The notes beneath the pieces are model-generated. The model was given only the letters and a program-made list of their open reading frames with translations. It was not told the DNA's origin and ran no database searches. Both the position numbers and the translations under genes were made by a program. This document shows, one piece after another, positions 1 through 10,900 of a stretch of DNA of 64,000 bases (position 1 is its first letter; the number at the start of each line of letters is the position of its first letter). The DNA comes from Euphorbia lathyris (lineage: Eukaryota; Streptophyta; Magnoliopsida; Malpighiales; Euphorbiaceae). The stretch is taken from positions 58,412,895 through 58,476,894 of the forward strand of contig NC_088912.1 of NCBI RefSeq assembly GCF_963576675.1, in the 5' to 3' direction.

Positions 1-186
1 TCAATATTGAAAACAGCTCTAGTCAGTATCTGATTAAAGCTGTCTTACATCTCACTCAGCCTTGCTGACCTAAAGCTGAGTTAAATTATCAAACATTCTA
101 TTAAGTCAGCATTATTAAGCGAAAAAGTTACATTAGTTCCTAACCCCCCTTTGGAACTAATCCTATTACGTTACACGGGACCAATA
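1..186 (+). mobile_element. Copia LTR, 3' end only (window-edge fragment)
   Basis: This stretch matches the last ~185 bp of the LTRs of copia elements A and B: the run through GTTCCTAACCCCCC, AACTAAT and the terminal ACACGGGACCAA is shared. It ends GGGACCAATA where the intact LTRs end GGGACCAACA. No primer-binding site follows, so it is the end of a 3' LTR or of a solo LTR. The rest lies outside the window. Confidence 0.8.
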
Positions 187-1149
187 GTTAGGTCCCAGCA
201 GAACATGTTACTTTCAGTCTCTAAACATCCTATTTATTCATGAATGACGTAAAGTGAAGTCAAGGTCTCTATTTTAATGCTCACTTAAGTCAACTCTCGT
301 GTGTTCTTAAGATTCTAAGACGTACTACAACCTTAAGCGTCCCTAAAGTTGGTTCTTTCTTGGATTACGATTGAAACATCATTTCTATTAAGAAAACCCT
401 TGATACAACCTCCTAACATTCCTGCTTCGGGGTTTGGACATTTGAGAAATAGTTCTGTGAAGTTGAAAGCAGTTCCCTATCATTCATCTAACACTAACAT
501 ACATGCATACAACAATGGAATGATAACTTTCTCAAACACGACATAATATATCACCATTCATTCATAAATAAGAAAATAGAAGACTTACGTAACAGGCCCT
601 AACTGGCCGAACCCGTTCAAAACGACTACTCACTCATGCTAAAGAGTGAACAACCTAAATCACATAAACAGAACTCCATGAAAGGAGCTTGAAAGATCTT
701 CGAGAGCTTCTCTCTCTAAAACTAATCTATCTTCTGTTCTCCCAAAAAGATCCTACTTCCTTTCCCTTCACTACTTCTATAAATAGAAGGAAAAGGAAAC
801 CCGTACACAAAATATTAACAAAATATTACCAAAAGGAAAGATTGTTCAAAGTATCGGATATATCTAGAAGTGGTTAAAATATGTTGACCCTTGAACACTC
901 AAGGGTCGATCACTCTTGTCATCATGTTACTTTAGCTGCTCATTCTTGCTCGCTCCTGCCTGCCTGTCAAGTCGCTATCCGTCATCAGGTACACAACGTT
1001 TAACCGCTGGATCAAAGGGTGCACGTCTCCTCTTGGATGGTGCAAAACAGGCTGCATAACAGCCTTTTCGACTTAATCTTTTCAAATCTACATAAAACAC
1101 TTATATGTCCTTCATTTAAGTAATATTACGCCTAAAACACCCCTAATTT
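187..1149. other. Unassigned intergenic sequence
   Basis: No coding sequence is supported here. The two short open frames (349..546 and 689..877) have low-complexity, unfamiliar translations. The stretch lies between a copia LTR tail and a truncated gypsy element, so it is probably older repeat debris. I see no terminal repeats. Confidence 0.4.
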
Positions 1150-1165
1150 ATCACAAATAATATGT

Positions 1166-1612
1166 TTAATTGTAGTCAAATTCATGCCTAACAGTCCCAT
1201 CTACCAAGATGTCGATGCACGTCAATAGATAGTTGTCTTTCGGGCATCCTTTGTTCAAATCTGTGAAATCAACACACATTCCGTTGGCCCCACCAGCCTT
1301 CTTGACAAGAACTACATTCGCCAACCATTCGGTATAGATTACCTCCTCTATGGCATCCGCCTTTTTGAGTTTTGCAATCTCTTCCTCTATTGCCTTTTGT
1401 CTTTCAGGCCCATGGTTCCGCTTTTTTTGGGTGACGGGTGTGGCATCCTCCGTAATGTTTAGTTTATGAGTGATGAGATTTGGGCTCACTCCTCTCAATA
1501 TTTCATTATCCCTTGTAAAAACTTCTTGACATTCAACCAGGATTCTCATGATCTCCTCCCTAATTTCTGGCTGGAGCCCTTTCGTAATTTTCACCCTTCT
1601 GAAATAAGGCAC
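1166..1612 (-). pseudogene. Gypsy reverse transcriptase, N-terminal fragment
   Basis: A 148-codon frame covers the stretch before and into the RT domain. It contains QKKRNHGPERQKAIEEEIAKL, then EWLANVVLVKK, then MCVDFTDLNKGCPKD, the conserved RT block in which the protein pairs primer and template. It stops just after the IDILVDGTVRHE region, before the catalytic YxDD box, so no active polymerase can be made. It is in a different frame from the protease-like segment upstream, indicating at least one frameshift. Confidence 0.8.
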
Positions 1613-1818
1613 ATCTCCGTGTCACCCAATGCTGTAGTGTTTTGCTCTTCCTCCTCTTCTTCATTTTCAGGCTGTGGGCGTATGGCCAAGGAGGCCATAT
1701 ATGTTTCTTGAGCCATTTTCTGGCTTCCCTTAATCATCACCCCACCTTTGACATTTGGCACGTACATGGTTAAATAGCGTACGGAAATTAAAGTAGTCGC
1801 CTCCGAAAGGAAAGGCCT

Positions 1819-2103
1819 TCATAAAATGACATTATATGCGAGCCGACCATCTAGGATGGTGAACTCTTGCTCTCCTTTCCAAGTTTGATCTCCATCCGTG
1901 ATTTCACAAGCCAACATCACTTGCCCTTTAGTCTGAACTGTATGTCCAGTTACTCCTAGAATATCCACGATGGTTGCTTCTACCTGCATAGGGTCTATTT
2001 TTAGCTTCATAAATGCTCCTCTTGTAATTACATTACATGAACTTCCAGTGTCGATCATGACTCTCTTCATATCCCATCCTTCAATGGTCATCATGATCAC
2101 CAA
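1819..2103 (-). pseudogene. Gypsy aspartic protease segment
   Basis: A 94-codon frame contains MIDTGSSCNVI, the D-T-G active-site motif of a retroviral-type aspartic protease, followed by a typical strand-rich protease body ending in RLAYNVIL. In the living element this enzyme would cut the Gag-Pol polyprotein. It lies between gag and RT as expected, but in a different frame from both neighbours. Confidence 0.75.
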
Positions 2104-2323
2104 AGCATTGGTATGAGGACCGTTTGCCTAGCCCATCTTTATAAAAGGTTTGTTAAGGGCCACCTTGTCCAAAGCGTATGTTTTTGCTTTTTTAGCAAGC
2201 GGTTGATATCCTGGTTTGCCTGCAATAACATTGATGACTCCTTTTGTTTTAGCTTTGGAGACCTCCTTTTCTTTTCCTTCGCCATGTCGCCTTACACAAA
2301 CCTATCAAGCGAGCCTCTTTCGA

Positions 2324-3751
2324 TCAATCTTTCAATCTCCTTGTCCAACGCAAAACATTTATTAGTGTCATGGCTTTGTCTCCTGTGGAATCAGTAATAT
2401 GACTTTGCATTTTTGTCCATTGGGACATGCTCCCCTCCTTTTGGGTCGGGATATGTAATGTCCCGCTTGATCTACTCTTTTCTAGCCACAGTAGAATTTC
2501 ATTTTTAGGGGTATTAAGGGGCGTATAGTTTGGTCTACTTTTGGAGGTTCGCTTTCCTTTTGGATCCGCCCATCTGTTCTCCCTTCTACCGGATCCCCCA
2601 CGGTCTCTTTTGTTAGGTGATCTAGCGGCTGGTGATCCAGTGGCTCGATTCATGTCGTTAATTTCTGTGAACCTTTTATAACGTTCCACTAACTCCACCA
2701 TCGTCCGTGGTTTGTGGATAACTAATTTTTCCTATAACCGCTTGCATCTTGTGTTTTTAATTATCGCTTCAACCGCCACATCAACATCAATGTTGGTTAT
2801 GTCAATACATAATTTATTAAATCGATTAATATAGGTCCTCAGAGATTCGCCCTCCCTATGCTTAAGATCATACAATGTTCTACTAGACACCACAGGTGGG
2901 ATGCTACCTGCAAATTTAGCACAAAATTCCCTGCTTAATTGCTCCCAACTGTCTATAGATCCTGCTGCCAAGGACTGAAACCACCCATATGCTGATCCGC
3001 TTAACGTAGTGGAGAACATTCTACAGAGGATTCCTTCATTTGGCCCATATATGTCCATCAACTCCCTATACTTCCTTGTGTGTGCCTCCGGATTATCCTC
3101 ACCTTTATACTATGGCAAATTTGACCCATTGAATCGCCCATCCATTTGATATCCCAGAATGCGGACAGTAAAAGGCGAATGCCTATTAACCTGATGGGCG
3201 TACCGTTTAGTGTTCTGATTCTGCCTTCAAGATTCCTCCCGGAATCGTGCTTCTACCACCGCAGTGAACCGTTGTGGAGAAAGAGATCCTTCATTCCTGG
3301 CCGAATTAACATTTTGGCGAGGTCCAGGTGAACGTCTGTGGTGGGAACGTGATCGGTCCCGATGATGTTCAAAATTGTTTTTCACCGTATTTACTTGTAT
3401 TCTATTAGTGGCTCCACCTTGGATTAGTTGGTCATTAAACACCCTTGTAGCCCGATCAATTAAATCGTTTCCATTTAGTATGGTTCGGGCCCTCTCAGCG
3501 GATTCGTTGCCTAACTCTCGACGGACGGATTCCACCATTTGTTCAAAGAAAGATTCTGGAGACCATTCATGTGCTGGTTGAACTACATCATCCAGGGGAA
3601 GTGTAGTATGCACAGGAGGAATGATATTATTGTTGCCATCAATTCCGACCGACATATTTCCTGGATTTGTTGCAATAGAGATACCTCCAATGGGAGTGTT
3701 AAGATCGTTTGAAGACATTCTAATGTTCGTCGTGTAAATCCTATTATTCAT
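2324..3751 (-). pseudogene. Gypsy gag, broken
   Basis: Three stretches in one frame (3227..3751, 2732..3061 and 2324..2701) make up a Gag protein. The middle part has the retrotransposon-gag capsid pattern GSAYGWFQSLAAGSIDSWEQL and FCAKFAGS..., ending LRTYINRFNKLC. The C-terminal part is basic and rich in Arg, Ser and Gly, as expected for an RNA-binding region, but I see no intact CCHC knuckle. The start chosen is the ATG at 3751, just downstream of the primer site. Stops between the pieces make it non-functional. Confidence 0.75.
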
Positions 3752-3776
3752 AGGATTCCACCTTCACCGCACCAAT

Positions 3777-4323
3777 TGATATCACGTTGATTTCTTTACA
3801 TCGAATAATGTCCCTGTCGGGTGCCGTTGTGTTCGGCCGGGGGCACTTTGATGCCTAAATCAGTAATGTACTTGAGAGAATAATTTGTAATCACAAGTAG
3901 GGTTTAGATAGTGTGTACCTTTTGATGCTTTATTACAGGGGTATTTATATAGGATTAAGTGATAACCGTAATTGCTCCCCTTTAATGCCTTTTAGTGAAG
4001 TGTAATGCTCTTTTAATGCGAGTTAACTCTGATCTTTACCTCCGAGCTATTATTGCTTTTAAGGCACCATTAATGTTTATTAATGATGGTGATTCCACCG
4101 TGTAACAGCTTACTCTCCTATCTTGGCGGATCGTGTAAGGATGTATCCTTCTATGTGTTGAACCTCGGATGGCCAAGGGCGTGTCACCATATGTGTATCA
4201 TTCATCCGCCTGTACGCCGTATATACTGAGCTGACGGATCCCTTATGACTTTTCTTCCTTTTGATCCTCCTTTCAGGGAATATTCCTAGCGAAGTCCTAA
4301 TGATAACATTGCGAATGTTATCA
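3777..4323 (-). repeat. 5' LTR of the truncated gypsy element
   Basis: On the minus strand it begins TGATAACATTCGC and ends GTGATATCA, directly followed by ATTGGTGCGGTGA (3758..3776), the likely tRNA primer-binding region. It contains a TATA-like CTATATAAATACCCC box and the block GGCATCAAAGTGCCCCCGG. The same blocks occur in the LTR at 62221..62914, so the two are relatives rather than the two ends of one element. Confidence 0.75.
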
Positions 4324-4352
4324 AAAAGAAATATAAACCATAAAATGTATAA

Positions 4353-4361
4353 TATAACTAA
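4353..4361. repeat. 9-bp target site duplication, left
   Basis: TATAACTAA directly abuts the GGG start of the left terminal inverted repeat and recurs at 5930..5938 directly after the CCC end of the right one. Confidence 0.85.
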
Positions 4362-5929
4362 GGGAAAAGTACAAAAACAAACCTTGTGGTTACACCTGTT
4401 TTCGAACAACACCCATATGGTTTAAAAGTTGCAAAGTGGCACCTTGAGGTTTATTCCGTTAGCAAACACATTCCAAATTGACTAACAGTGTTAAAAGTCA
4501 AAAGGAAAATAGTTAATTTAGTCCTTATATTTATTTATTTTATAAATTAACCCCCTTATTATTTAATTATCACAAACAAACTCTAAAATAAAAAATAAAA
4601 ATCAATTATACCATCTTCCTCATCTCAATTTAATCAAAATCAAAACAAATCACTTTCCCAATCTATTTTCTCTCTCTAAAAATAGATTAGTGATATTTTT
4701 TACTACTTAAATCATCTACAAAATCAGACCCTGATTCTCCATTCATTTTCCTTCTTCTGCCATTCATCTTCCTTCTTTTGGACTTTTTGAGCCACCAGAG
4801 CTTCTTGAAGCTTTTCGTTCGCCTCTTCAGCAACAACGGCAAACCCATCTTATCTCTCGCACATAGAAAGTTGCTTCTACAAACATTTCTTGTTCTTCAC
4901 TGCAACTCCTCCGATTCCGATTCATCCAGGCACGGTGATGATGATGAAGAAATAGCACCAACCGCATTTGTCCATGTCGCTTCCGATCCAAATCGACATC
5001 CTTCAATCAACACTGCGTAACTCCTCCGGAAATCACCCATATCAATATTAAATCTGACTAGCAGAGTTATCTAACTCCAAACCACTCGAGCAAACCTTGA
5101 TTGAAACAGAAAGAAGATAATAATATTGAAATCACATACTTCTAGCCATCATATCCTGAAATCTCCTATAAGATTATTGTTTCTCCAACCTAAACTTTTC
5201 ATCATGGCAGGTAGCTATGAACATATCAGCTAGCTGATCTACTTCATTCATGGCATTGGCATTGGCTTCTTCTTCTCCAACATTTCGATTTAGTTTGAGC
5301 TTTTCTTCTTCTAGCCATTGAAGATATCCTGAAAGCTGAGAATCATTATTATGAGCAGTAGAAGAAGGATGGTAGCATAAATCTGGAACTAGTAAAACAT
5401 GGGATGAACACCAGTTATAGTGTAATCTGAATGATCCAAAAAGTTGTTTGTGTTTTTTAATTTTAAATTGGCTTTCTTTGATAAGGTGAACATATATGGA
5501 TTTTGCTTTCAATAGAGCAGAGTCCCAGAGTCAGCAGTCAGAATGAGAGAGTTCAAAAGTTCCATTTTTTGGATTCCTTATGTTCAATTGATTCTAAAGA
5601 GAGAAAATTAACAAAGATGAGAGAGAAGAGAGATAAAGAAGAAAAAAATAAGAAATTAAAGATAGACGGAGAAGATGGTGTAATTGATTTTTATTTTTTA
5701 TTTCGGGGTTTGTTTGTGATAATTAGATAATAAGGGGGGTTAATTTATAAAATAAATAAATATAAGGACTAAATTAACTCTTTCCCCTTTGACTTTTAAC
5801 ACCGTTAGTCAATTTGGTATGTGTTTGCTAACGGAATGAACCTCGAGATACCATTTTGCAAACTTTTGAACCACATAGGTGTTGTTCGAAAACAGGTGTA
5901 ACCACAAAGTTTATTTTTGTACTTTTCCC
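4362..5929. mobile_element. Pack-MULE-type element with ~260-bp TIRs
   Basis: The left end (4362..4618, starting GGGAAAAGTACAAAAACAAA) and right end (5671..5929) are inverted copies of each other over about 260 bp. The element is flanked by a perfect 9-bp direct repeat TATAACTAA (4353..4361 and 5930..5938), the duplication size of Mutator-like transposons. There is no transposase inside, so it is non-autonomous. The ~1050-bp core holds a piece of a host gene on the minus strand (5132..5512). The terminal sequence resembles the left end of the larger Mutator element at 45839. Confidence 0.85.
5132..5512 (-). pseudogene. Captured DUF761-family (cotton-fibre-protein-like) C-terminal fragment
   Basis: On the minus strand this frame reads a C-terminal region with SGYLQWLEEE, then NEVDQLADMFIATCH, then FRLEKQ. 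It is interrupted by a TAA at 5174..5176 and continues in frame as SYRRFQDMMARSM to a TGA at 5132..5134. The pattern LADxFI-x-CHEKFRLEKQESYRRFQEMMARS is the hallmark of the DUF761 (PF05553) end of plant proteins of unknown biochemical function. The TAA replaces the usual Glu codon, and an extra Asp follows the CH. The N-terminal part is weaker. The fragment lies wholly between the Mutator-type inverted repeats, so I read it as a transduplicated gene fragment. Confidence 0.75.
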
Positions 5930-5938
5930 TATAACTAA

Positions 5939-8229
5939 TGTACAGAGATTTCCACTGGGATTTATAAGGAACCCGATGAGGATTTATTTGGGAGCAGCGT
6001 GGGGCAGAGATTCACACGGTTCAGAACTAGTTCTCTCGTCCCCATTCTTATTTAGGATTCAAGAGAAATATTTCCCACACTCATATCCTCATCCCTAAAT
6101 ATGTCGATGATTCTCATCCCATCTGTTTAGATATTATCGTGATTTTTGGAGAATCACTTCATTGTTGCCACACGTGCTAACCACTAAATTGTTTATATTA
6201 ACAAGAAATTAATATGTTGAAACAAAATACTAAATAGGGGAAGTAATTTCTTTCCATGAAATAAATTACCAGCGACATAAGTATTTTTATGCCACGAGTA
6301 AATTTTTTCCCTGACATAAATATATTTAGCTAAGGATATAAATGGGACAAGGATTCTCCATTCCTATCGGTGATCTGCCCTGAGGGGACAGGGAATTCAT
6401 GACAAGAATCCCCATAGGACGGGGATAGGGAAAGATATCTCCGCGCTGTTAATCCCCGATGGGAATCCTCGACGGATCTTCGATTATTCCATGTGATAAT
6501 TGATTTTTTTATGATTTAAGTACAATTTAATTAGGTTATTGGTGTTTTCAGTTTTTAGTTTTTTTTGTAGTTTGGAAATTTTGAGAATGATTGTTGGTGC
6601 TTGGTATTATTAGCTAATATGTTTGGCTTTACTGATTTATTTTAAACATAAACGGTAATTCCCCGGGGAGAACAGAGAATGAGGAATGAGGAATGAGGAA
6701 TGAGGATAAGGTTTTAGGAACATCTGTAAATAGGGAATGAGAATCCCCGAGGGGACATGGATGGGGAGAAATATGTCCCATCTAACTCGTGGGGATGAGA
6801 ATGGTGAATCCTCGACTAGTTGAGGAACGGGGATGGAAAATACACTCTCCATCCCACCCCGCCCCGTTTACATCTTAGCCAAAAAAATAATGTGGCAAAA
6901 TATGTTCCATAAGTGTGTGTTTCCATGAAAAAAAATACTCGTGGCACAAATATATCGGGAGATCATATATGTGTAGTGAAATCTATTTTTCTTGCAGGTA
7001 AATGAAAATATACCACAAATTTAAATTCCTATAGCATAATTCATGGTACAAGTGATGATTTGTTGTAGTGCAAGAAGATGTATTCCTTGGGTGATAAAAA
7101 AAGATATCATCTAGCCTTAAAAGACTATACTAAACTTGTAGAGGGATTTTGATAACATAAATGAATAATTTTAGATTCAAAAGTGAGTATGTAGATTCAG
7201 CTTAAGTAGATACAAACATAATCCTCACGTTTTTCGAACACTCAAAGATTTGCTCACAGAATGCGCGATTCTTCCTAATTAAAACATCAGAATCCTTATC
7301 TATTTAGGAAGCTCATAGGCAAACACATTGTTCTCCTATTTTTTCGTAGTCCTACTCAATTGGGATACTTTTCTAATTAGATAAGACTCCATTTATTCAT
7401 GTTTAGACTAGGAATCTCCACTCAATTGGAAATGTACTTCTTAACATATTCATTCTTTAACTTAGATACAATGATTATCTCTCTCTTCCGATACTCTTAT
7501 TGCATTATCCTTAGATTAGAATTGACTTCAACGTCATAGAGTCCCATGTCGAAACCCGATAAATCTCTTTGTGTCAATCTTGCATGACTTGACTCCATGC
7601 TAGATTTTCCATTAAGTAATCTGAATATCCATTGTAAATTTCCACCTGATGATAAATTGACCCTATAAACTTGCTTTAAAGTGATACTGATAAAAAATGT
7701 TTTTTCAAAAAAAAACTAGAGTCATTCAAGTTCCCGATTGGACGTTAAGATATCGGGTTGATTCCGTTTTTAATTGAACTATTGTATTTTAGAAAAACTA
7801 ATACGATTTAAATATACCGATCTGATTCCTGGTCGGAAAGGGCGGAGTCAGGCCGCCGGCTCCACCCTTGAGTTGTATTGCTTAAGTACTTATTAGTCCC
7901 TTTAAATGTAGTTTATATTATCGTTTTTGTAGTGTAATATTAATATTTTAAGATGGTTGAGTTGATTAAGACCTATGTTTTTATATAATTGGTCATGTGT
8001 TCAAACCTATTAAATCCCTTCTTCTAAAAAGTTTTCTTTTTATATATTTGAATTTTATTTTTTAAATAATTATATTATTATTAATATTAATTAATCACTT
8101 TTTTCCCAACTCAATAGTTCGGGAAGACTAAATTTAATCTCCATATATCAATTCCTCCGCCACTGCTGATCAGACCAATTGATTGGATTCAGTCCGGATG
8201 TAAGGCTTTGTTCTTTATCGTTGAAAAAA
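5939..8229. other. Repeat debris with GGGGAT-rich patches and a CACTA-like end
   Basis: No gene is supported. 5990..6120 and 6345..6870 contain many GGGGAT/ATCCCC-type words, including four tandem GAGGAAT units near 6680. At 7033..7070 the strand reads through TTTGTTGTAGTG, the complement of a CACTACAACAAA terminus typical of plant CACTA transposons. Nearby TGCCACGAG/CTCGTGGCA words look like subterminal repeats. I could not find the matching left end. Confidence 0.4.
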
Positions 8230-8445
8230 ACTAAACTGAATGCTACTGAATACTGAACTGAATTTAACTGAATGCTATTGAACTTAACTAAATGCTACCG
8301 AATTTAACAATAATGATGATATTAGATTTTAAAATAATTTTAATGATAATATTGAACATTAATAAGCTTATAATAATAATAGTTAGCATAGCATTTACCA
8401 TAGTTGTAATAGTTCTTTTTTTGGTAGGAATAGTTGTAATAGTTC

Positions 8446-8488
<43 letters not shown>

Positions 8489-10045
8489 AATATATTATTA
8501 AAGATAAAACTAAATTGAATATCAAATAAAAGCTCGGCTGATAAAATCTTGGCTCGATAAAGGTCTATGAAATTAAATAAAAATGAGTCTAATTTAAATT
8601 AAAAATACAAATTACATACCAACATAAATTTACATACAATTTAAAGCTTGTGAAATTAAATACAAATTTGCATATGAATACAAACTCTTAACTTTTTATT
8701 ACAATTACGGGGTAAGGTGAAAAAAAATACTCATAACACTTTGGGCCAGGAGTAATTTTACCCCTAACGTCTAAAATGGTGCAATTTTATCCCTAACATT
8801 GATAAATTGGATAAATTTGAGAAATAATTCATCAAACTGTTTTATCGGTCATGAATCTTGTCATCTACACATCACACGTGCGTCATTTTTTTTATTAAAC
8901 GATGTGTACTTTAATAAACTACAATTTCTTGACTTTTATCTAATTTATAGATAATGATAAATCATAGATAAATTATAGATAAATAATAATAATAGATAAT
9001 GATAAATTACTAAATGCTGAAACTTACCGTTGAAACTGAATACTGAACTGAACTGATTGTTACTGAAATTAAGTAATAAAGAACTGAACTGATTGTCCTG
9101 TTCTTTATTACTTAATTTCAGTAACAATCAATTCAGTTCAACATTCAGTTTCAGCATTCAGTAATTTATCATTATTTATTATAATTATAATTATTTATCT
9201 ATAAATTAGATAAAAGTCAAGAGATGGTAGTTTATTAAAGTATACATCGTTTAATTAAAAAAAAAAATTAAAGTATGCATCCATATTTGAAAATTAGGAA
9301 TTTCATCTTTTTTTCCTTCAATTATTAATGGACATAACTGGATTTATGGGATAGGTTTTACAATTAATTGTAAAGTTAAGGTGTAAAAATACCCCTAACG
9401 TCTTGGACTAGGAGCAATTTTACTCATAATGTCTAAAATAGTATAATTTTACCCCTAATGTTGGTAGTCACAAGCAATTTTACCTCTAATGTTGATAATT
9501 TGGGTCAATTTCATATACTATTATAAAACACATATATTTTTGTTCTATATTCTGCACCAATTGCATATCAATTCGTTCTAAAAAACGATTTAATGTTTTT
9601 ATAATTTAATAATAGAATTAAAGATTAATATTTATAAATTCAGTGATTTTTTTTGTCCAATTCGTAGAAAAGACAATATATTTTTTTTTATTTTTTTCAC
9701 ATCCCAATATATGTTTGTGATTTGTTACTAATAAAGTGACGTACGTGTGAAGTGGAGATGACAAGATTCATGATCGAGAAAACAGTTTGTGTTTGTATGT
9801 AATTTGTATTTTTAATTTAAATTAGACTAATTTTTATTTAATTTCATAGACTTTTATCGAACCGATCTTTTATTTGATATTCAATTTAGTTATATTTTTA
9901 ATAATATATTTATTTATTATTGATATTATTATTATTATTATTACAACCATTGTTATTCTTATAAGCTTATTAATGTCAATAATAGGTAATATTTAGTTAA
10001 GTTGATGTGCATTTAGTTCAATTTAGTTTAGTTAAATTCAATACA
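8230..10045. repeat. Large imperfect palindrome (foldback element)
   Basis: Several blocks occur again as inverted copies around a centre near 9095. Examples are 8490..8640 against 9790..9940 (ACAAATTACATAC ... GTATGTAATTTGT), 8838..8890 against 9735..9790 (CATGAATCTTGTCAT ... ATGACAAGATTCATG) and 8900..8950 against 9180..9250. The centre itself (9010..9170) is a second palindrome built from ACTGAACTGA words. An AAT microsatellite lies at about 8446..8485. There is no coding capacity. It looks like an AT-rich foldback or MITE-like element, or nested MITEs, ending roughly 850 bp before the AFB start codon. Confidence 0.7.
8446..8485. repeat. AAT/AAAT microsatellite
   Basis: An uninterrupted run of AAT units passes into AAAT units inside the left arm of the palindrome. 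A looser ATT run is found at the mirror position near 9920..9945. Confidence 0.8.
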
Positions 10046-10900
10046 GTCAATTATAAAAAAAAATTGATTAAAAAAAGAAAAAAAAAAAGAAAGAAAAAAA
10101 AAAAAGTAAAGGAACCAAAGAAAACCAGAGCCCATTTCGAGAGTAGAATGAACGAAATACTCGCATTTTCCTGTCCTTTGTTAGTAAACCCAGTGGCCAC
10201 TACGCGAGTTAAAGCGAATACACAATACTATCGCGAGTACTAAAGATGTAACCTTATCTCTACCTAGCATGGCATTTTCGTATTATTCCTCAAGGACTAA
10301 TGGCATTTGTCTGACAAATCATTACTGGTCTCTTCTCTTTTAACAAGACTTCGAAAGCAGAGATGGGGACACATGCATGACACGAAAATCAATGGCCCAG
10401 ATTGTCTTAACTTTTTCTGCATCACCGTAGATCTCAAACCCCAAGTTAACTAACCCTTGGTTTTAGTTCTCATGCCTCTGAGTTAAACACAAAGCACAAA
10501 TGAGTGTGTTTTGTTTAGTTTGATAGAGAGAGAAGATGAGAGTCTGTACATGTACAAGGTCTCTCTCTGCTGCTTCATTTCCTATTATTGGGTATTATTA
10601 TCATTAGATTTTGATTTAGTTAAGATTTTCCATATAGGGAAGTTCCAGATTCTCAGATCTCTGTTATTTGATCTGGTTTTTTCGACGTTTCCGCCCCAAT
10701 TTCTGTAATCATCACCTCTTGATTCAAACATGATCATTCGTACACCTACAAAGTGTTCTCCGGAAATTTCTAGCTCTTTCTCTGTTTCTCTTATTTTTCC
10801 ATCTCCAGATCTAAGATCTAGCTAAAATTTTAAAGCTGCAGATCTGGTTTGTTTTCTTCTTTATCAACGAATCTCTCCTTTATTTTTCGTTGGATTGGAA
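10046..10900 (+). promoter_or_regulatory. AFB upstream region and 5' leader
   Basis: This is the region between the palindrome and the AFB start codon. It begins with an A-rich run (10055..10105). From about 10500 it becomes CT/GA-rich, as plant 5' leaders often are. I see no convincing TATA box and cannot place the transcription start. Several ATG triplets precede the main start, so part of the leader could carry upstream ORFs. Confidence 0.4.
10536..10607 (+). other. Candidate upstream ORF in the AFB leader
   Basis: An ATG at 10536 opens a 23-codon frame ending in TAG at 10605..10607, about 290 bp before the AFB start. If the transcript starts upstream of it, it could lower translation of the receptor. 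This is a sequence observation only; the transcript start is unknown. Confidence 0.3.

Larger units (their letters stand above)
1150..4323 (-). mobile_element. Truncated Ty3/gypsy retrotransposon (Tat-like), 5' part
   Basis: Read on the minus strand, the order is 5' LTR (3777..4323), primer-binding region (3758..3776), gag (2324..3751), protease-like segment (1819..2103) and the start of reverse transcriptase (1166..1612). The rest of pol and the 3' LTR are missing, so the element is 3'-truncated near 1150..1165. The RT start carries WLANVVLVKKAGG, a variant of the WLANVVLVKK signature usual in the Tat/Ogre/Retand side of plant Ty3/gypsy. Clade assignment is by motif resemblance only. Reading frames are broken several times. 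Confidence 0.8.

Noticed and set aside
1466..1711. 81-codon plus-strand ORF over the gypsy protease/RT region
   Set aside because: Antisense shadow of pol.
4778..5020. 80-codon plus-strand ORF inside the Pack-MULE
   Set aside because: No recognisable domain and no good start context. It could be a second captured piece, but the sequence does not support it.
8292..8489. 65-codon Ile-rich ORF that looks like a membrane protein
   Set aside because: It is a translation of AT-rich palindrome arm and AAT microsatellite, not a gene.
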